Shown here: positions 14,341 to 22,097 of the stretch, one piece after another
Numbering within the stretch: position 1 is the first letter of the stretch
Layout: each line of letters opens with the position of its first letter
NCBI RefSeq assembly: GCF_025506355.1
Contig: NZ_JANZYP010000084.1
Location: 1 to 35,852, forward strand
Origin: Sphaerisporangium corydalis
GTDB taxonomy: Bacteria; Actinomycetota; Actinomycetes; Streptosporangiales; Streptosporangiaceae
Direction of reading: 5' to 3'
DNA length: 35,852 nt
Translations under genes and position numbers: made by a program
Notes under the pieces: model-generated
Databases searched by the model: none
Told to the model about the DNA's origin: nothing
The model's input: the letters and a program-made list of their open reading frames with translations, nothing else

Positions 14341-15150
14341 TCAGAGGGAGACGAAGGTCAGGCCACGGTCCTTCAGCCGGGGAATCACCATGCGCAGCGC
14401 GTTGAGCGTCTCCGAACGGTCGCCGCCGCCGTCGTGGCACAGCAGGATCGCGCCCGGCCCGCACGCCAGCATGCTCTCGGCGATGTGCCGGCTCCCCGGC
14501 CGCGACCAGTCGCGCGGGTCGACGTCCCAGTCCACCGGGATCATGCCGTGGGCGTCCGCCGCGCGGACCACGCGGCCGGACCAGGAACCGCCGGGCGCGC
14601 GGAAGAACCGCGCGGCCACGCCGGTGGCGTCCTCGATGCGCCGCTGCGCCTCCACGATCTCGGAGGTGATCCGCCGCGCCGACAGCAGGTTGAACGGGAT
14701 GGGATGGCGCATCGTGTGGTTGCAGAGCTGGTGCCCCGCCCTGACGATGCGCTCCGCCAGCCGGGGGAACCGCTCCACCTGCATGCCGATCAGGGAGAAC
14801 GTCGCCCGTATCTCGTGCTCCGCGAGCAGGTCGAGCATCCTCGGCGTCCACTCCGGATGGGGGCCGTCGTCGATCGTGAGGGCGATGGCGTTCCCCGGCG
14901 CGGCGGGGGCGAGGTCCCGCAGGCTGTGCACGGGCTGGTGGCGGGCCCGGAGCGACGCCGGCGTCCACACGTCCTCGGCGGCACGCCGGACGGCCGCGTG
15001 CGGGCGGACCCGGCGTCTCGGACGCGCGACCGGCGCCATGACCGGCACGCGCAGGGTCGGGCGTACGGCGTCGCCCACCAGCAGGGACGCGAGGGTCAAC
15101 GTGCCCAAAGCCCACAGCGCCCGGCGACGGCCGACCTCGCTCTCCTCCAC
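14341..15150 (-). CDS. Polysaccharide deacetylase (NodB homology, CE4 family)
   Basis: About 269 aa from GTG 15150; the frame stays open to an ATG at 15249, so the start is uncertain. A basic n-region (VGRRRALWALGTLTLASLLVG) forms a signal anchor or signal peptide. The NodB domain shows ALTIDDGPHPEWTP (catalytic Asp and metal Asp), CNHTMRHP (H-x(4)-H metal motif), FFRAPGGSWS (motif 3), PVDWDVDPRDWSRPG (motif 4) and ILLCHDGGGDRSETL (motif 5). All five motifs are present, so it should be active. Expected function is removal of N- or O-acetyl groups from peptidoglycan or another surface glycan outside the membrane. No good ribosome binding site separates the start options. Confidence 0.87.
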   Translation of the reverse strand: MEESEVGRRRALWALGTLTLASLLVGDAVRPTLRVPVMAPVARPRRRVRPHAAVRRAAEDVWTPASLRARHQPVHSLRDLAPAAPGNAIALTIDDGPHPEWTPRMLDLLAEHEIRATFSLIGMQVERFPRLAERIVRAGHQLCNHTMRHPIPFNLLSARRITSEIVEAQRRIEDATGVAARFFRAPGGSWSGRVVRAADAHGMIPVDWDVDPRDWSRPGSRHIAESMLACGPGAILLCHDGGGDRSETLNALRMVIPRLKDRGLTFVSL

Positions 15151-15263
15151 AGGCTCACGGTATCGACCGGCCCCGCCGATTCGCCGGACCGACAGCAGCC
15201 ATGACGGTAACCATGCGGTATAAGCGTCTGAAGGGGTCATGGCATGCATGCCCGTATACGTGC

Positions 15264-15281
15264 CCGCCCGGGATCGGGCGG
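15264..15281 (-). terminator. GC hairpin just after the CPBP protease gene
   Basis: CCGCCCG (15264-15270), loop GGAT, CGGGCGG (15275-15281): a perfect 7-bp stem directly downstream of the minus-strand stop at 15283-15285. There is no T-tract. Probable terminator between the CPBP and deacetylase genes. Confidence 0.5.
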
Positions 15282-15282
15282 T

Positions 15283-16071
15283 TCACGGCAGCCAGGCGAC
15301 GTGGCCGCGCAGCAGCCCGTAGCCCACGAAGGCGACGGCGTCGATCAGCGTGTGCGCGACGATCAGCGGCATCGCCCGCCCCCACCGCTGGTACAGGCGC
15401 CCGAACAGCACGCCCATCGCCAGGTTGCCGACGAAGCCGCCGAAGCCCTGGTACAGGTGGTAGGACCCGCGCAGCAGCGCCGACACCGCGACGGCCGTCC
15501 ACGGTCTCCAGCCCAGCCGGGCCAGGCGGTGCAGCAGGTAACCGCTGACGATCACCTCTTCGAGCACGGCGTTCTCCAGCGCGGCCAGCAGCAGGACGGG
15601 CACGCGCCACCACACGTCGGGAAGCTGGTCAGGGACGACGTTGAGGTTGACCCCGGCGCCGAACGCGAGCAGGTAGAAGGCCAGCCCGGTGCCCCCCACG
15701 ACGGCCGCGAGGACCGCGCCCCGCAACGCGTCCCGCCCAGGCTCGCGCAGGTCGGCGCCGATCGTGCGCAGCGACTCGCCGGACCGGGCCAGCAGGTAGG
15801 CGACCAGCGCCACGGGCGCCACCGTCACCGCGATGCCGACGAGCTGGTAGGTGAGATCCAGCCAGGGGCGTCCTGGCGCCATCGTGCCGACGAGGACGGC
15901 GTGCTGGCCCTTCAGCGCCTGCGGCGCGGTCAGCGAGCCGACCAGCGACACCAGGGATCGCAGGGCGCTGGCGCCGAGCGACACCGCGAACACCACGATG
16001 ATCTCGCTGCCGATGAGCCGCGGGGTGAACGGCCGCGTTTCGACGGATTCCTCCGGCCGGGAGTCACGCAT
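15283..16071 (-). CDS. CPBP family intramembrane metalloprotease homologue
   Basis: About 262 aa with roughly eight hydrophobic segments. The abortive-infection/CPBP signature is recognisable: LENAVLEEVIVSGYLLHRLARLGWRPW (the EE pair), SYHLYQGFGGFVGNLAMGVLFG (His of motif 2), and PLIVAHTLIDA (His/Asp of motif 3). In the usual EExxxR motif the Arg position is Ser here, so activity may differ. Family members process prenylated proteins or membrane peptides, and some are tied to bacteriocin immunity. ATG 16071 is chosen by similarity; an in-frame ATG at 16110 would add 13 residues. Neither has a clear ribosome binding site. It is divergent from the kinase operon. Confidence 0.8.
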   Translation of the reverse strand: MRDSRPEESVETRPFTPRLIGSEIIVVFAVSLGASALRSLVSLVGSLTAPQALKGQHAVLVGTMAPGRPWLDLTYQLVGIAVTVAPVALVAYLLARSGESLRTIGADLREPGRDALRGAVLAAVVGGTGLAFYLLAFGAGVNLNVVPDQLPDVWWRVPVLLLAALENAVLEEVIVSGYLLHRLARLGWRPWTAVAVSALLRGSYHLYQGFGGFVGNLAMGVLFGRLYQRWGRAMPLIVAHTLIDAVAFVGYGLLRGHVAWLP

Positions 16072-16127
16072 GTGTCGCAGCGTAGACGCGTCCGGGGAAC
16101 AGGGTGTCATGGAGGTTCGGCACGTCC

Positions 16128-16133
16128 TATGAT
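16128..16133 (+). promoter_or_regulatory. -10 element of the kinase operon, leaderless geometry
   Basis: TATGAT (5 of 6 to TATAAT) is followed by CAAAA and then ATG 16139. Transcription would start at or next to that ATG, giving a leaderless 14-codon ORF. No good -35 is seen at 16-19 nt. This placement also argues against using ATG 16129 as the kinase start, since that codon lies within the -10. Confidence 0.5.
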
Positions 16134-16138
16134 CAAAA

Positions 16139-16183
16139 ATGACATCGCAAGCGGGCGAACTCCACATGGAGCGCGGCGAATGA
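16139..16183 (+). CDS. Leader ORF (14 codons) coupled to the first pseudokinase gene
   Basis: ATG 16139 opens a 14-codon frame encoding MTSQAGELHMERGE, with its TGA stop at 16181-16183. The stop overlaps the pseudokinase ATG at 16180 in an ATGA junction. It lies five bases after a good -10, so it would be the first ORF on the transcript. The GGAG inside it (16168-16171), eight bases before ATG 16180, can serve the kinase. A translated leader with termination-reinitiation would set the amount of the downstream proteins. Nothing in the peptide suggests amino-acid attenuation. That it is translated is inference. Confidence 0.35.
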   Translation: MTSQAGELHMERGE

Positions 16184-18084
16184 CCGAGACAGTTTCCCTC
16201 GGCCGATCCGACCCAAGGGAAATCGGAGAGTACACACTTGTAGCGCGCCTCCACGAGGACGACCAGGTCTGCGTGTACCTCGCGGACGACCGGTCGGGCG
16301 AGCGGGTCGAGGTCGTGTGGCTGCGCGAGGGCGTCGGCGGCGACGAGGACTCCACCAGGATCACCGAGGCGACCACCAAACTGGCCTCGGTGTCGGTGTC
16401 CTCCATCGCGCAGACCATCGCCTCCGGCGTGCAGGACGGCCGGCCGTACGTCGTCGTCGAGCACGTCGAGGGCGTCAGCCTGCGCGCGGCCGTCGAGCGG
16501 AGCGGGCCGCAGTCCGGGGCGGCGCTGCACCGGCTGGCCATCTCGACGATGACCGCGCTAGTCGCCCTCCACCAGGCCGGGGTCGCGCACGGCGACCTGC
16601 ACCCGGGGAACGTGCTGCTCGGACCCGACGGCGTGCGCGTCGCGGGGGCCGCGATGGCGCGGGTGGTGCCGTCAGGCGGCGACATGGCGACCCGCGCGCT
16701 GACCTCGCTCGCCTACCTTTCGCCCGAACGGCTCGGCGGGACCGGCGCGGAACCGCCGGGCGACATGTTCGCCTGGGCCGCCACGCTGGTCTTCGCGGCG
16801 ACCGGGCACGACCCCTTCGAGGGCGGCTCGACGTCGGCCACGATCAACCGCGTGCTCCGGGACCAGCCCGACCTGACGGCGCTGGACGAGCATCTGCGCA
16901 TGGTGGCGGCCGCCTGCCTGTCCAAGGATCCGGCCGACCGGCCCGAGGCGGCCGACGCCCTGCTCGGGCTGGTCGGGCACACCCTGCTGCCCGTCGGCGT
17001 GGACCTGCCCGTCTACACCGAGCCCTCGGCCGCGAACCCCGGGGTGTGGCGCAGGAGGCTGCTGACCGGGGCCGGCGCGGTGCTCATCGCCGTGGCTGGC
17101 ACGCTCGGCGGCCATTTCGCCGCCGCCCGCTCGGGACAGGCCGCCGCGCCCCCCGCCCCCCGCGTGAGCCCCACCCCCTCGCTCAACCTGACCGCGACCG
17201 TGCCCCGGCCCGCCGCTCCCCCGCCGGCCACCACCAAGGTGGCCGCGCCCGGCCTGGACATGACGCTGCACGAGAACCCCGCCGACCCGTGGCGGTTCGC
17301 CGCCTACCGCACGTCCAAAGTGAGCTACATGCGGACCCCCGGGACCGCCGAGTTCACCTCCGCGGGGATGGTCTCGGACGACGTGGCGGCCTCGCCCGAC
17401 GGAATGTGGGTGGCGCTCCTGACCACGACCAAGAAGACCGGCACGGTCACGTTCGTCCCCCGCACCGGAGGCGAGCGGTTCACCGTCGCCGTGCCGCCGT
17501 CCGCGTACCGCCCCACCTGGGACCCCCGCGGTACGCGCCTCATGTTCACCCTGCACAGCGGCGAGAAGAAGGTGCCCACGGGCTTCGTGCTCGTCGACGT
17601 GGCCGGCCGCTCGGCCGCCGAGGTCGACACCGACGACGAGAAGCGGCGCGGCGAGGGCTACTACGTGTGGCTGCCCGACGGCGCCCACGTCGCCGTGTCC
17701 TACCAGACCGAGGACGACGACTACGGCATGCGGTTCCGCGACCTGACCGGGAAGGAGATACGGACCATGGACTGGGTCGGGTACATCGCGGGCCGCCGGT
17801 CGTTCTCCCCGTCCGGCAAGCAGTTCACCACCCTGTGCCCGAGCGGTGGCACCCTGTGCGTCTGGGAGGCCGACACCGGCGTCCGCCGCGCCTCGATCGC
17901 GATCACCTACGTGGGCTCCGAGTTCTGGGGGTGGTACGACGAGAACCACGTCGTGGTGCTCGACCCCCGCAAGGACCCGTACAAGCTCGTCGTCGTGGAC
18001 ATGCTCGGGCGGCCTGGACGGGTGCTGGCGACGGTGGCCAAGAAGGACTACTCCGACCTGTACATGTCCGTGGCGAAGAGGTGA
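16180..18084 (+). CDS. Receptor-like pseudokinase 1 with beta-propeller-like ectodomain
   Basis: A 634-aa protein. Residues about 17-265 have the Hanks kinase fold, close to its neighbours, but key residues are gone. The Gly loop is LHEDDQVCV. The beta-3 Lys position is Val46 (VEVVWL). The catalytic loop is HGDLHPGN (Asp139 and Asn144 kept, Lys replaced by His141). DFG is replaced by GAA (156-158). The SPE of the activation segment and a GDMFAWAATLVFAATG helix remain. One membrane helix (about 284-304) and a Pro/Ala linker lead to an outer domain of about 290 residues with the motif HENPADPWRF, repeated SPxG/W-D-G strands and a C-x6-C pair. It is predicted to be unable to transfer phosphate. 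ATG 16180 has GGAG eight bases upstream. It overlaps the next gene by GTGA. Confidence 0.85.
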   Translation: MTETVSLGRSDPREIGEYTLVARLHEDDQVCVYLADDRSGERVEVVWLREGVGGDEDSTRITEATTKLASVSVSSIAQTIASGVQDGRPYVVVEHVEGVSLRAAVERSGPQSGAALHRLAISTMTALVALHQAGVAHGDLHPGNVLLGPDGVRVAGAAMARVVPSGGDMATRALTSLAYLSPERLGGTGAEPPGDMFAWAATLVFAATGHDPFEGGSTSATINRVLRDQPDLTALDEHLRMVAAACLSKDPADRPEAADALLGLVGHTLLPVGVDLPVYTEPSAANPGVWRRRLLTGAGAVLIAVAGTLGGHFAAARSGQAAAPPAPRVSPTPSLNLTATVPRPAAPPPATTKVAAPGLDMTLHENPADPWRFAAYRTSKVSYMRTPGTAEFTSAGMVSDDVAASPDGMWVALLTTTKKTGTVTFVPRTGGERFTVAVPPSAYRPTWDPRGTRLMFTLHSGEKKVPTGFVLVDVAGRSAAEVDTDDEKRRGEGYYVWLPDGAHVAVSYQTEDDDYGMRFRDLTGKEIRTMDWVGYIAGRRSFSPSGKQFTTLCPSGGTLCVWEADTGVRRASIAITYVGSEFWGWYDENHVVVLDPRKDPYKLVVVDMLGRPGRVLATVAKKDYSDLYMSVAKR

Positions 18085-20105
18085 GCACGTTGCGTCCCGC
18101 GGATTCGCCCCCCGCCGACGGCCCCGCCGAGATCGGCCCCTACCGCGTCGTCCGCGTCCTGTCGTCGAGCTGCTGCTCGGTCACGACCTACCTCGCCGAG
18201 ACCGCGTCCGGCGAACGGGTCGCGTTGCGCCACTACGCCGATCCTTCGCTGCGCCGACCGTCCGGCCTGTCCGAACTTGAACGGTTACGCGACGCCCCCG
18301 CCGCCGGCACGGTGCACGTGCTCGACGTCCAGGCCGGGTACATCGTCAGCGAGTACGTCGACGGGCCCGACCTGGCCGGGGAGATCGAGCGCCAGGGGCC
18401 GCTGGCGGGGGCGGCGCTGCAACGCCTGGCGATCAGCACCGTCACCGCGCTGGCCGCCCTGCACCGGTCCGGGGCCGCCCACGTCGGGATCCGTCCCGAC
18501 CGCGTCCTGCTCGGCCCCGACGGCCCCCGGCTGATCTACCGGGGCCCGGAGCGGCACGACATGCTCGGGCCCGCCCACGAGACCAACCGCGTGGACGCCA
18601 CCGTCCTCGCGTGGCACACGCCCGAGGAGCTGGCGGGCGACCGGCCAGGCCAGGCCGCCGACCTGTTCACCTGGGCGTCGGTGATCGCCTACGCGGCGAC
18701 CGGCCGCGACCCCTTCGACGGCGAGTCGATCACCGAGTCGACGCGGCGGCTGTCGACCGCGGCGGCCAGCCTCGGCCGGCTGGAGGAGGGCCCGCTGCGC
18801 GACGCGCTGGCCGACTGCCTGGCCAGGGAGCCGGACGACCGGCCGACCGCCGAGGACACCCTGCTCAGGCTGCTCGGGCACTCCCAGGTCCTCGACACCG
18901 CCCTGCCCGACGCCCTCCCTCCCGGGACCGCGCCCCGGCGGCGATCCGCGCCGCGCCGTGTCCTGGTACTGGTCGCCGCGGGCGTCGCCATCGCGCTGGT
19001 CAGCAGCGGGATCTCCGCCGCCGTCACCCTCCGGGCCGCCGAGCGGCCCGCCGCCCCCGCTCCCGCGACCTCGGCTCCGGCCGTCGCGGGCTCCTGGACG
19101 CCGCGAGCGGTGCCGTCCGCCACCACCACGGCGCTCCCCCCAAAGGTGGACAAGGGCGTGGCCCTCCCCGGGAACCTGGGCACGCTGTACGAGCACCCGG
19201 CCGACCCGGTCCGCCTCAGCGCCATCCGGGTCAGCAAGACCCACGACAACGGCCGCACCGACATCTACGCCCGCGATCCGAGGAGCGGCACGTTCGAGCG
19301 GGCCGGCTCGACCAACACCGTGGCGGAGCTCTCCCCCGACGGCCGCTACCTGGCCACCATGGACACGCTCTACCTGGCCACCTCGCAGCAGTTGTCCGTG
19401 CAGTTCACCGACCACCTCACCGGCGCCAAGTTCGGCATCCCGACGCTGCGCAGCCCGTACGTGTCGTTCGGCATGGCCTGGTCGCGGCAGAGCGACAGCA
19501 TCGTGGTCAGCGCGCTCCGCAGGGAGAAGGTCGGCAAGGACACCCACGTCTACACCGCGGGATTCGTGATCGTCGACGTGGCCGCGCGCAGCTCGGTGTT
19601 CGTGCCCACCACCGACGCCGAGGACGTCAAGGTCGCCGGCACGGCCGTCCAGCCGGAGAGCTTCATCTCCTTCTACCGCTGGGCGCCGGACGGCCGCTCG
19701 GTCGCCGCGCGCTACCTCACCGCCGAGTGGGGCAACGGCCTGCGCTTCCGCGACCTGGCGGGGCAGCCGCTGCGGCTGATGCACTGGGTGGGCTCCCCCA
19801 CCGGCAACGGCGACTGGTTCTCCCCCTCCGGCGACACCTTCGTCACCAGCGGCTGCGAGAAGGTCATCTCGCTCTGCGTGTGGCGGACCACCACCGGGGA
19901 GCGGGTCGCCACCATCCCGGTGTCCCCGCAGGGGGGAGCGCTCATCGGCTGGTACGACGACCGGCACATCATCGAGGTCCATTCCGTGACGAAGGACCTG
20001 CAGCGGGTGGTGTTGCGCGACTTCGCCGGCCAGGAGGTCCGGGTGCTCGCGGACCTCAACGCCCCCGTAGGCGGACTGGTCGACATCCGCTACACGCGAG
20101 GCTGA
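18081..20105 (+). CDS. Receptor-like pseudokinase 2 with beta-propeller-like ectodomain
   Basis: A 674-aa protein starting at GTG 18081, inside the GTGA overlap with pseudokinase 1. The kinase fold is recognisable from IGPYRVVRVL, YIVSEYVDGPDL, ALQRLAISTVTALAALHRSG and WHTPEELAGDRPGQAADLFTWASVIAYAATG. It is the most degenerate of the three: Gly loop LSSSCCSV, beta-3 Lys to Arg50, catalytic loop HVGIRPDR (Asp to Gly136, Lys to Arg138, Asn to Arg141), DFG to YRG (153-155). A membrane helix (VLVLVAAGVAIALVSSGI) leads to an outer domain with YEHPADPVRL, W-x-PDGR strands, LRFRDLAGQPLRLMHWVG and a C-x6-C pair (CEKVISLC). It is probably a purely structural or allosteric partner of its neighbours. 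Confidence 0.85.
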   Translation: MSTLRPADSPPADGPAEIGPYRVVRVLSSSCCSVTTYLAETASGERVALRHYADPSLRRPSGLSELERLRDAPAAGTVHVLDVQAGYIVSEYVDGPDLAGEIERQGPLAGAALQRLAISTVTALAALHRSGAAHVGIRPDRVLLGPDGPRLIYRGPERHDMLGPAHETNRVDATVLAWHTPEELAGDRPGQAADLFTWASVIAYAATGRDPFDGESITESTRRLSTAAASLGRLEEGPLRDALADCLAREPDDRPTAEDTLLRLLGHSQVLDTALPDALPPGTAPRRRSAPRRVLVLVAAGVAIALVSSGISAAVTLRAAERPAAPAPATSAPAVAGSWTPRAVPSATTTALPPKVDKGVALPGNLGTLYEHPADPVRLSAIRVSKTHDNGRTDIYARDPRSGTFERAGSTNTVAELSPDGRYLATMDTLYLATSQQLSVQFTDHLTGAKFGIPTLRSPYVSFGMAWSRQSDSIVVSALRREKVGKDTHVYTAGFVIVDVAARSSVFVPTTDAEDVKVAGTAVQPESFISFYRWAPDGRSVAARYLTAEWGNGLRFRDLAGQPLRLMHWVGSPTGNGDWFSPSGDTFVTSGCEKVISLCVWRTTTGERVATIPVSPQGGALIGWYDDRHIIEVHSVTKDLQRVVLRDFAGQEVRVLADLNAPVGGLVDIRYTRG

Positions 20106-20111
20106 CCGGAC

Positions 20112-22028
20112 ATGCCAGGCACCACCCCGCTGCGTCCCAGCGACCCGGCCACCGTCGGCGACTACCGGATCGTCGGCCGACTCGGGTCGGGCGGCCAGGG
20201 CGTCGTCTACCTGGCCGAGCCGCCGGAGGGCGAACCCGTCGCGATCAAGATGCTGCACGCCTCGCCGGACACCCTGTCGGCGATGCGGTTCCGCCGCGAG
20301 TCCGAGGTGCTGCCCAAGGTCGCGTCGTTCTGCACCGCGCAGGTGCTGGAGACCGGCTTCGCCGGGACCGTGCCGTACATCGTCAGCGAGTACATCGACG
20401 GGCCGACCCTCCAGGAGGCGGTGGCCCAGCGCGGCCCGCTGCACGGCCGCGAGCTGCACCGGCTCGCGGTGGGCACGATCACCGCCCTGGCCGCGATCCA
20501 CCGCGCCGGGGTGGTGCACCGCGACTTCAAGCCGGCCAACGTCCTGCTGAGCCGTGACGGACCCCGGGTCATCGACTTCGGCATCGCCCGCCAGGCCGGC
20601 GGGGACGTCACCGAGGGCGGCCCGATCGGCACCCCGTCGTACATGGCCCCCGAGCAGCTCGGGGACACCCCGGCGGGTCCCCCCGCCGACATGTTCGCCT
20701 GGGCCTGCACCATGGTCTTCGCCGCCACCGGGCGCCCGCCGTTCGGCGCCGACTCGCTGCCGGCGATCCTGAACAGGGTCCTGCACTCCGACCCCGACCT
20801 CGGCGGGCTCGAAGGCGAGCTGGGCGACCTGGCCACCGCCTGCCTGGCGAAGGATCCGAGGGCCCGGCCGATGAGCAGGCAGGTGCTGCTCCAGCTCCTC
20901 GGGCGGCCCGCGGCCGCGCCGACCGGGGCGGCGGGCCAGGAGGAGCTCGCTGCGGGCAGCTCGTACGCCGACCGGCCCACCGCGACCCGGCGGCCGCGCC
21001 GGCTCGCCGTCGTGCTGGTCGCCGCCTGCCTGCTGGTGGGCGCGGGGCTGGTGTACCGGGTCCTGCCCAAGGGCTCCACCACGGCCACGCCCAGGCCCAC
21101 GCCCTCGGTCGCCGTCTCGACCGCCACCGCGGGGCCGCTTCCGACGACCGCACGCGAGGTCGCGATCCCCGACCTCGGGGCGAAGGTGTACGAGAACCCC
21201 GCCGACCCGCTGCGGCTCACCGCGTTCATCCACACCGACTCCAACCTGATCTTCACGGCCGCGTGGCGCTCGCCGGACGGCGCCTTCCACGACGTCGAGG
21301 AACGGATGATGTTCCAGGTCTCCCCCGACAGGACGGGCATGGCGGGCGTCCAGGAGTTCCCGCAGTACGCCCAGGGGGACGGCAACGAGGTGCACTTCGC
21401 CGGCCGCCTCCACGAAGACGAGTTCCGGGTCCCCACCGTCGCGCGCCCGCTCGCCGTGCGCGGCATGATCTGGTCGGAGGACAGCCGCCGGGTACTGCTG
21501 ACCACGTACGACGCGACCGCCAGCACCGGCGACAGCGTGGGGTTCGCCATCGTGGACCGCGAGACCCGGAAGACCACCGTCGTCAAGGTCGACGGCGCGG
21601 GCACCGGGCGGTCGAACTTCGTGTGGGCGCCCGGCGACGCGGGAGTCGTGAGGGCGGTGGGCAAGAACGCCGAAGGCGTCCGGTTCTACGGTCTGGACGG
21701 CAGGCTCCAGCGCACGCTCAAGGGGCTCCGCGTCCCGGAGGACAGCGTTCCCGTGGTGTCCTCCAAGGGCCGGATGGCCGCGCTGTGCCCGGGGAAGCGG
21801 CACGCCGCCTGCGTCGTGGACCCGGCCACCGGCGCCCGTCAGGCGACGGTCCCGCTGCCCAAGGACTCCCTGCTCTGGTTCTGGTTCGGCCAGGACCATC
21901 TAGGCATCTACGACAAGTCAGCCAAACGCCCGCAGCTCCGGGCCCTGGACCTGACCGGGCGGACGGTCCGTGTGCTCGCCGACTTCACCCCGGGCACCAC
22001 GTGGCTGGTCCACTGGAGCAGCGGCTGA
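20112..22028 (+). CDS. Serine/threonine protein kinase with beta-propeller-like ectodomain, intact active site
   Basis: A 638-aa protein. The kinase domain (about 18-265) has every catalytic element: GSGGQG loop (25-30), VAIK with Lys46, HRDFKPAN with Asp138, Lys140 and Asn143, DFG (155-157), GTPSYMAPE (172-181). One helix spans about 298-316. The outer half begins YENPADPLRL, the same entry motif as pseudokinases 1 and 2, and ends with WFWFGQDHLGIYDKSA. A C-x7-C pair (CPGKRHAAC) matches theirs. It follows pseudokinase 2 by six bases. Together the three genes look like one receptor complex in which this protein phosphorylates and the others sense or regulate. Substrates are unknown. The 69-nt gap before the glycosyltransferase holds a second promoter candidate. 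Confidence 0.92.
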   Translation: MPGTTPLRPSDPATVGDYRIVGRLGSGGQGVVYLAEPPEGEPVAIKMLHASPDTLSAMRFRRESEVLPKVASFCTAQVLETGFAGTVPYIVSEYIDGPTLQEAVAQRGPLHGRELHRLAVGTITALAAIHRAGVVHRDFKPANVLLSRDGPRVIDFGIARQAGGDVTEGGPIGTPSYMAPEQLGDTPAGPPADMFAWACTMVFAATGRPPFGADSLPAILNRVLHSDPDLGGLEGELGDLATACLAKDPRARPMSRQVLLQLLGRPAAAPTGAAGQEELAAGSSYADRPTATRRPRRLAVVLVAACLLVGAGLVYRVLPKGSTTATPRPTPSVAVSTATAGPLPTTAREVAIPDLGAKVYENPADPLRLTAFIHTDSNLIFTAAWRSPDGAFHDVEERMMFQVSPDRTGMAGVQEFPQYAQGDGNEVHFAGRLHEDEFRVPTVARPLAVRGMIWSEDSRRVLLTTYDATASTGDSVGFAIVDRETRKTTVVKVDGAGTGRSNFVWAPGDAGVVRAVGKNAEGVRFYGLDGRLQRTLKGLRVPEDSVPVVSSKGRMAALCPGKRHAACVVDPATGARQATVPLPKDSLLWFWFGQDHLGIYDKSAKRPQLRALDLTGRTVRVLADFTPGTTWLVHWSSG

Positions 22029-22085
22029 TCCCCGCCGGGCGCGGTCGTGCAAGGGTGCGTCAAGCCGCTTGCAGGTGGCATGCCC

Positions 22086-22091
22086 GATAAT
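22086..22091 (+). promoter_or_regulatory. Candidate leaderless -10 for the glycosyltransferase gene
   Basis: GATAAT is followed by six bases (GCGCGC) and ATG 22098, with no ribosome binding site between. This is the same layout as CATAAT before GTG 25222. No -35 is clear. Confidence 0.4.
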
Positions 22092-22097
22092 GCGCGC

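Noticed and set aside
16129-16179. Upstream ATG 16129 as start of pseudokinase 1
   Set aside because: It lies within the TATGAT -10 element and its nearest purine-rich stretch is 13 nt away. ATG 16180 has GGAG at eight nt and gives the better N-terminus.
16317-20105. A continuous open frame through pseudokinase 1 (out of frame) into pseudokinase 2, suggesting a fused giant protein
   Set aside because: The part before 18081 is out of frame with the pseudokinase 1 motifs and is Arg-rich nonsense. GTG 18081 in the GTGA overlap is a natural start.
18285-21899. A 1204-codon open frame on the minus strand, antisense to pseudokinase 2 and the active kinase
   Set aside because: It is the mirror of GC-biased codons on the plus strand, shows Gly/Arg/Val-rich low-complexity sequence and no domain, while the plus strand has clear kinase motifs.
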